DNA from: Halobacteriales archaeon QS_9_67_15
Lineage (GTDB): Archaea > Halobacteriota > Halobacteria > Halobacteriales > Haloarculaceae
Length of the DNA: 6,974 bases
NCBI GenBank assembly: GCA_003023165.1
Contig: PXSD01000010.1
Location: 9,796-16,769, forward strand
Direction: 5' to 3'
Shown: positions 5,689-6,974 of the stretch, one piece after another
Layout: every line of letters starts with the position of its first letter
Position numbering within the stretch: position 1 is the stretch's first letter
The notes under the pieces: model-generated
What the model saw: the letters and a program-made list of their open reading frames with translations, nothing else
What the model was told of the DNA's origin: nothing
Databases searched by the model: none
Translations under genes and position numbers: made by a program

Positions 5689-5853
5689 ATGTCACAGGCG
5701 AGCTACACCTGCAACTGTGGCGCGACCCTCCGGTACAAACAGGACCTCCTCAAGGAGCAGGGCGATGTCTATCCGACGTGGAAGTGCCGCGACTGCCGGT
5801 CCGAAGTGCCGAGCGTCACCGCGGAGAAGATCAAACACCAGCACCCGTCCTGA
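5689..5853 (+). CDS. Small zinc-ribbon protein, 54 aa, unknown function
   Basis: An ATG-started 54-residue frame ending at TGA 5851-5853. It has four cysteines in a zinc-ribbon arrangement: C8-N-C10 and, 22 residues later, C33-R-D-C36. The first knuckle is CxC rather than the usual CxxC. It also contains G-A-T-L-R-Y-K, W31 two residues before C33, and a basic C-terminal helix (A-E-K-I-K-H-Q-H) ending in P-S. No membrane segment or signal is present. The even balance of acidic and basic residues differs from the acidic neighbours and would suit nucleic-acid or protein contact, but that is inference. It appears leaderless from the AT-rich box at 5655-5663. It runs convergently into the AAA+ ATPase gene with 25 bases between stop codons. 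I recall similar short proteins in haloarchaeal genomes but no assigned function. Confidence 0.8.
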   Translation: MSQASYTCNCGATLRYKQDLLKEQGDVYPTWKCRDCRSEVPSVTAEKIKHQHPS

Positions 5854-5870
5854 CCGGCGGGGTTGGGCGG

Positions 5871-5874
5871 TTTT
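5871..5874 (+). terminator. Short T-run after the zinc-ribbon gene
   Basis: Four T's lie 17 bases after the stop, flanked by gcgg (5867-5870) and ccgc (5876-5879), which can form a very small hairpin around them. This is a weak archaeal terminator candidate in the 25-base gap between the convergent genes. Confidence 0.35.
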
Positions 5875-5878
5875 GCCG

Positions 5879-6928
5879 CTATCGACCCATCCCGAACCGG
5901 CGGTGGCGGAGTTCCGGCGTGATCTGGATGCGGTCGATCTCCTGGCCGGTGCGGTACCAGACGAACGCGGCGCGAGTGAACAGTTCGCGACACTCGATGC
6001 GGACCGCTCGCGGGATGCCTTCGCTCCGCTCGCAGATGTCGCGGATCGCCGCGTCGGTGAACAGTTCTGGTGGCTGTCCCTCGTAGGGCTCGCCGCGGAA
6101 GTAAGCGAACGAGCGAGCGATGTACTCGGCCACGTCCTCGGGGTCGAACGGGTCGATCCCCTCGTAGTAGCGTAGCCGCGAGTCGAGCGTCCCGCGGAGG
6201 TCGGCGACGCGTTCCTTCCCTTCGGGGGTCCCCATCAGGAACAGACGGACGCCCATGTCGCCGGCGACCTGCAGCGCCGAGAGGATCTCGGCCGGCAGGA
6301 CTTCGATCTCGTCGACGACGAGCAGGAGCGTCTTCCCGTCGGCGCGGACCTCCTCGACGAGTTCGCGGGCGGCCTCCTTGGCGTCCTCGGTGGCCCACGG
6401 GACGCCGTCGCGGGTCTGCCAGTAGTCGCGCTCCTCGACCTCGTAGCTCGCGGCCTCGGCGGTCGTCTGGACCGTCGCGAAGAGCTTCCGCGGCGTCGTC
6501 TCGCGGGGGTTGTCGAGGATGGCGACGACGAAGTCGTCGTGCTGGCGGAGGTCCCGCCGGACGATCTCGCGGAAGGCGGTCTTGCCGGTGCCGTAGTGGC
6601 TGACGAGCCCGATGTGTTGCTCCTGGAGGAGCCAGCCGGTCACCTGGTTGAGCATCTCCGTGTCGTGGCGGACGTACAGCGGTTCGGGCATCCTGTCGGT
6701 GCCCGCCTCCTCGGTGAACGGAAGGTCCGCTACCGTCTCGGGGTCGCCGCCCAGCGCCCGTCCGAACGAGAGGAGGCGCGTCTCGACCTCCGAGAGCTGG
6801 TCCAGGAGCACGCCCTGACTCCGTTCCTCGTCGTCGTCCAGTGCCCGAATCTTCTCCACGAGATTGCCGACGGTCTCGGTGTCGCCCGAGCGCCCGTCTG
6901 CCGTCGGCCGGTCCGTTTCGTCTGTCAT
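5879..6928 (-). CDS. AAA+ ATPase of Orc1/Cdc6- or ExeA/TniB-like type
   Basis: A 349-residue protein from ATG at 6926-6928 to TAG at 5879-5881. After an acidic N terminus with a predicted helix (about 20-60), the ATPase core shows Walker A (S-H-Y-G-T-G-K-T, 110-117), Walker B (L-L-L-V-V-D-E, 201-207), a sensor-1 strand (F-L-M-G-T-P-E-G, 230-237), candidate arginine finger R251/R253 in L-D-S-R-L-R, and a sensor-2 lid motif G-I-P-R-A-V-R (304-310). This layout fits the Orc1/Cdc6-ExeA-TniB branch, which uses ATP to remodel DNA-protein or protein-protein complexes. It ends about 40 residues after sensor 2, so the winged-helix DNA-binding domain of replication initiators is missing; naming it orc1 or cdc6 is not justified. 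No transmembrane segment is seen. No TATA box or Shine-Dalgarno appears in the 46 upstream bases, so its promoter or an operon partner may lie beyond the window. Role unknown. Confidence 0.9.
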   Translation of the reverse strand: MTDETDRPTADGRSGDTETVGNLVEKIRALDDDEERSQGVLLDQLSEVETRLLSFGRALGGDPETVADLPFTEEAGTDRMPEPLYVRHDTEMLNQVTGWLLQEQHIGLVSHYGTGKTAFREIVRRDLRQHDDFVVAILDNPRETTPRKLFATVQTTAEAASYEVEERDYWQTRDGVPWATEDAKEAARELVEEVRADGKTLLLVVDEIEVLPAEILSALQVAGDMGVRLFLMGTPEGKERVADLRGTLDSRLRYYEGIDPFDPEDVAEYIARSFAYFRGEPYEGQPPELFTDAAIRDICERSEGIPRAVRIECRELFTRAAFVWYRTGQEIDRIQITPELRHRRFGMGR

Positions 6929-6956
6929 ACTGTTCGTCCGATCACGACGAGGTTGA

Positions 6957-6968
6957 CCGTCCGGACGG
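6957..6968. repeat. 12-bp perfect palindrome upstream of the ATPase gene
   Basis: The sequence ccgtccggacgg is its own reverse complement and lies 29 bases before the ATPase start codon. It could be an operator, but GC-rich palindromes of this size also occur by chance, and the window ends six bases later. Confidence 0.3.
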
Positions 6969-6974
6969 ATAGCT

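Noticed and set aside
5519..6175. Plus-strand frames running through the terminator hairpin and the zinc-ribbon gene
   Set aside because: Wrong frame relative to the cysteine-bearing protein; Arg/Pro-rich N-terminal part and antisense to the ATPase at the 3' end.
1..6974. CRISPR array, tRNA, rRNA or insertion-sequence elements
   Set aside because: No regularly spaced repeats, no cloverleaf pattern and no transposase coding or target-site duplications were found on either strand.

Overview
The window is GC-rich DNA from a haloarchaeon (class Halobacteria). The basis is the strongly acidic proteins, the G/C-ending codons, archaeal TATA promoters with very short leaders, a group II chaperonin (thermosome), and a regulator of the bacterio-opsin-activator (Bat) type. 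The sequence does not let me name a genus.

Layout, left to right. (1) 1-2932, plus strand: a large PAS-PAS-PAS-PAS-GAF sensor (5' end outside the window), followed in a different frame by a GAF-BAT-HTH_10 DNA-binding regulator. In this family the two parts normally form one polypeptide. Here the first frame stops at 1791, while the expected start of the second GAF domain is readable in the +1 frame across that stop. The helical linker usually found between the two GAF domains is also missing. I read this as one regulator gene split by a small out-of-frame deletion, or two genes derived from such an event. (2) 2933-3834: about 900 bases with no convincing large gene. It holds two hairpin-forming segments (3204-3268 and 3370-3410), a possible 45-aa acidic minus-strand protein with its own TATA box, a 12-bp-stem inverted repeat (3687-3716), and the thermosome promoter (TATA 3799-3807). 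(3) 3835-5508: an intact thermosome subunit, best matched to the alpha (thsA) type, with a Gly-Met-rich tail. (4) 5514-5575: a T-run and a long nested inverted repeat with T5 on both strands, a likely bidirectional terminator. (5) 5689-5853: a 54-aa zinc-ribbon protein (CxC...CxxC), apparently leaderless. (6) 5879-6928, minus strand, convergent with it: a 349-aa AAA+ ATPase resembling the Orc1/Cdc6 or ExeA/TniB-like ATPase cores, without a C-terminal winged helix.

The genes do not form one operon. Thermosome and zinc-ribbon genes have separate promoters, the ATPase faces them, and the regulator upstream is separated by a long spacer. I see no CRISPR array, tRNA, rRNA, transposase or obvious defence cassette. 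The strongest leads are the broken Bat-type regulator, the inverted repeat upstream of the thermosome promoter, and the symmetrical terminator hairpin. The two small proteins and the partnerless ATPase are the least characterised genes.
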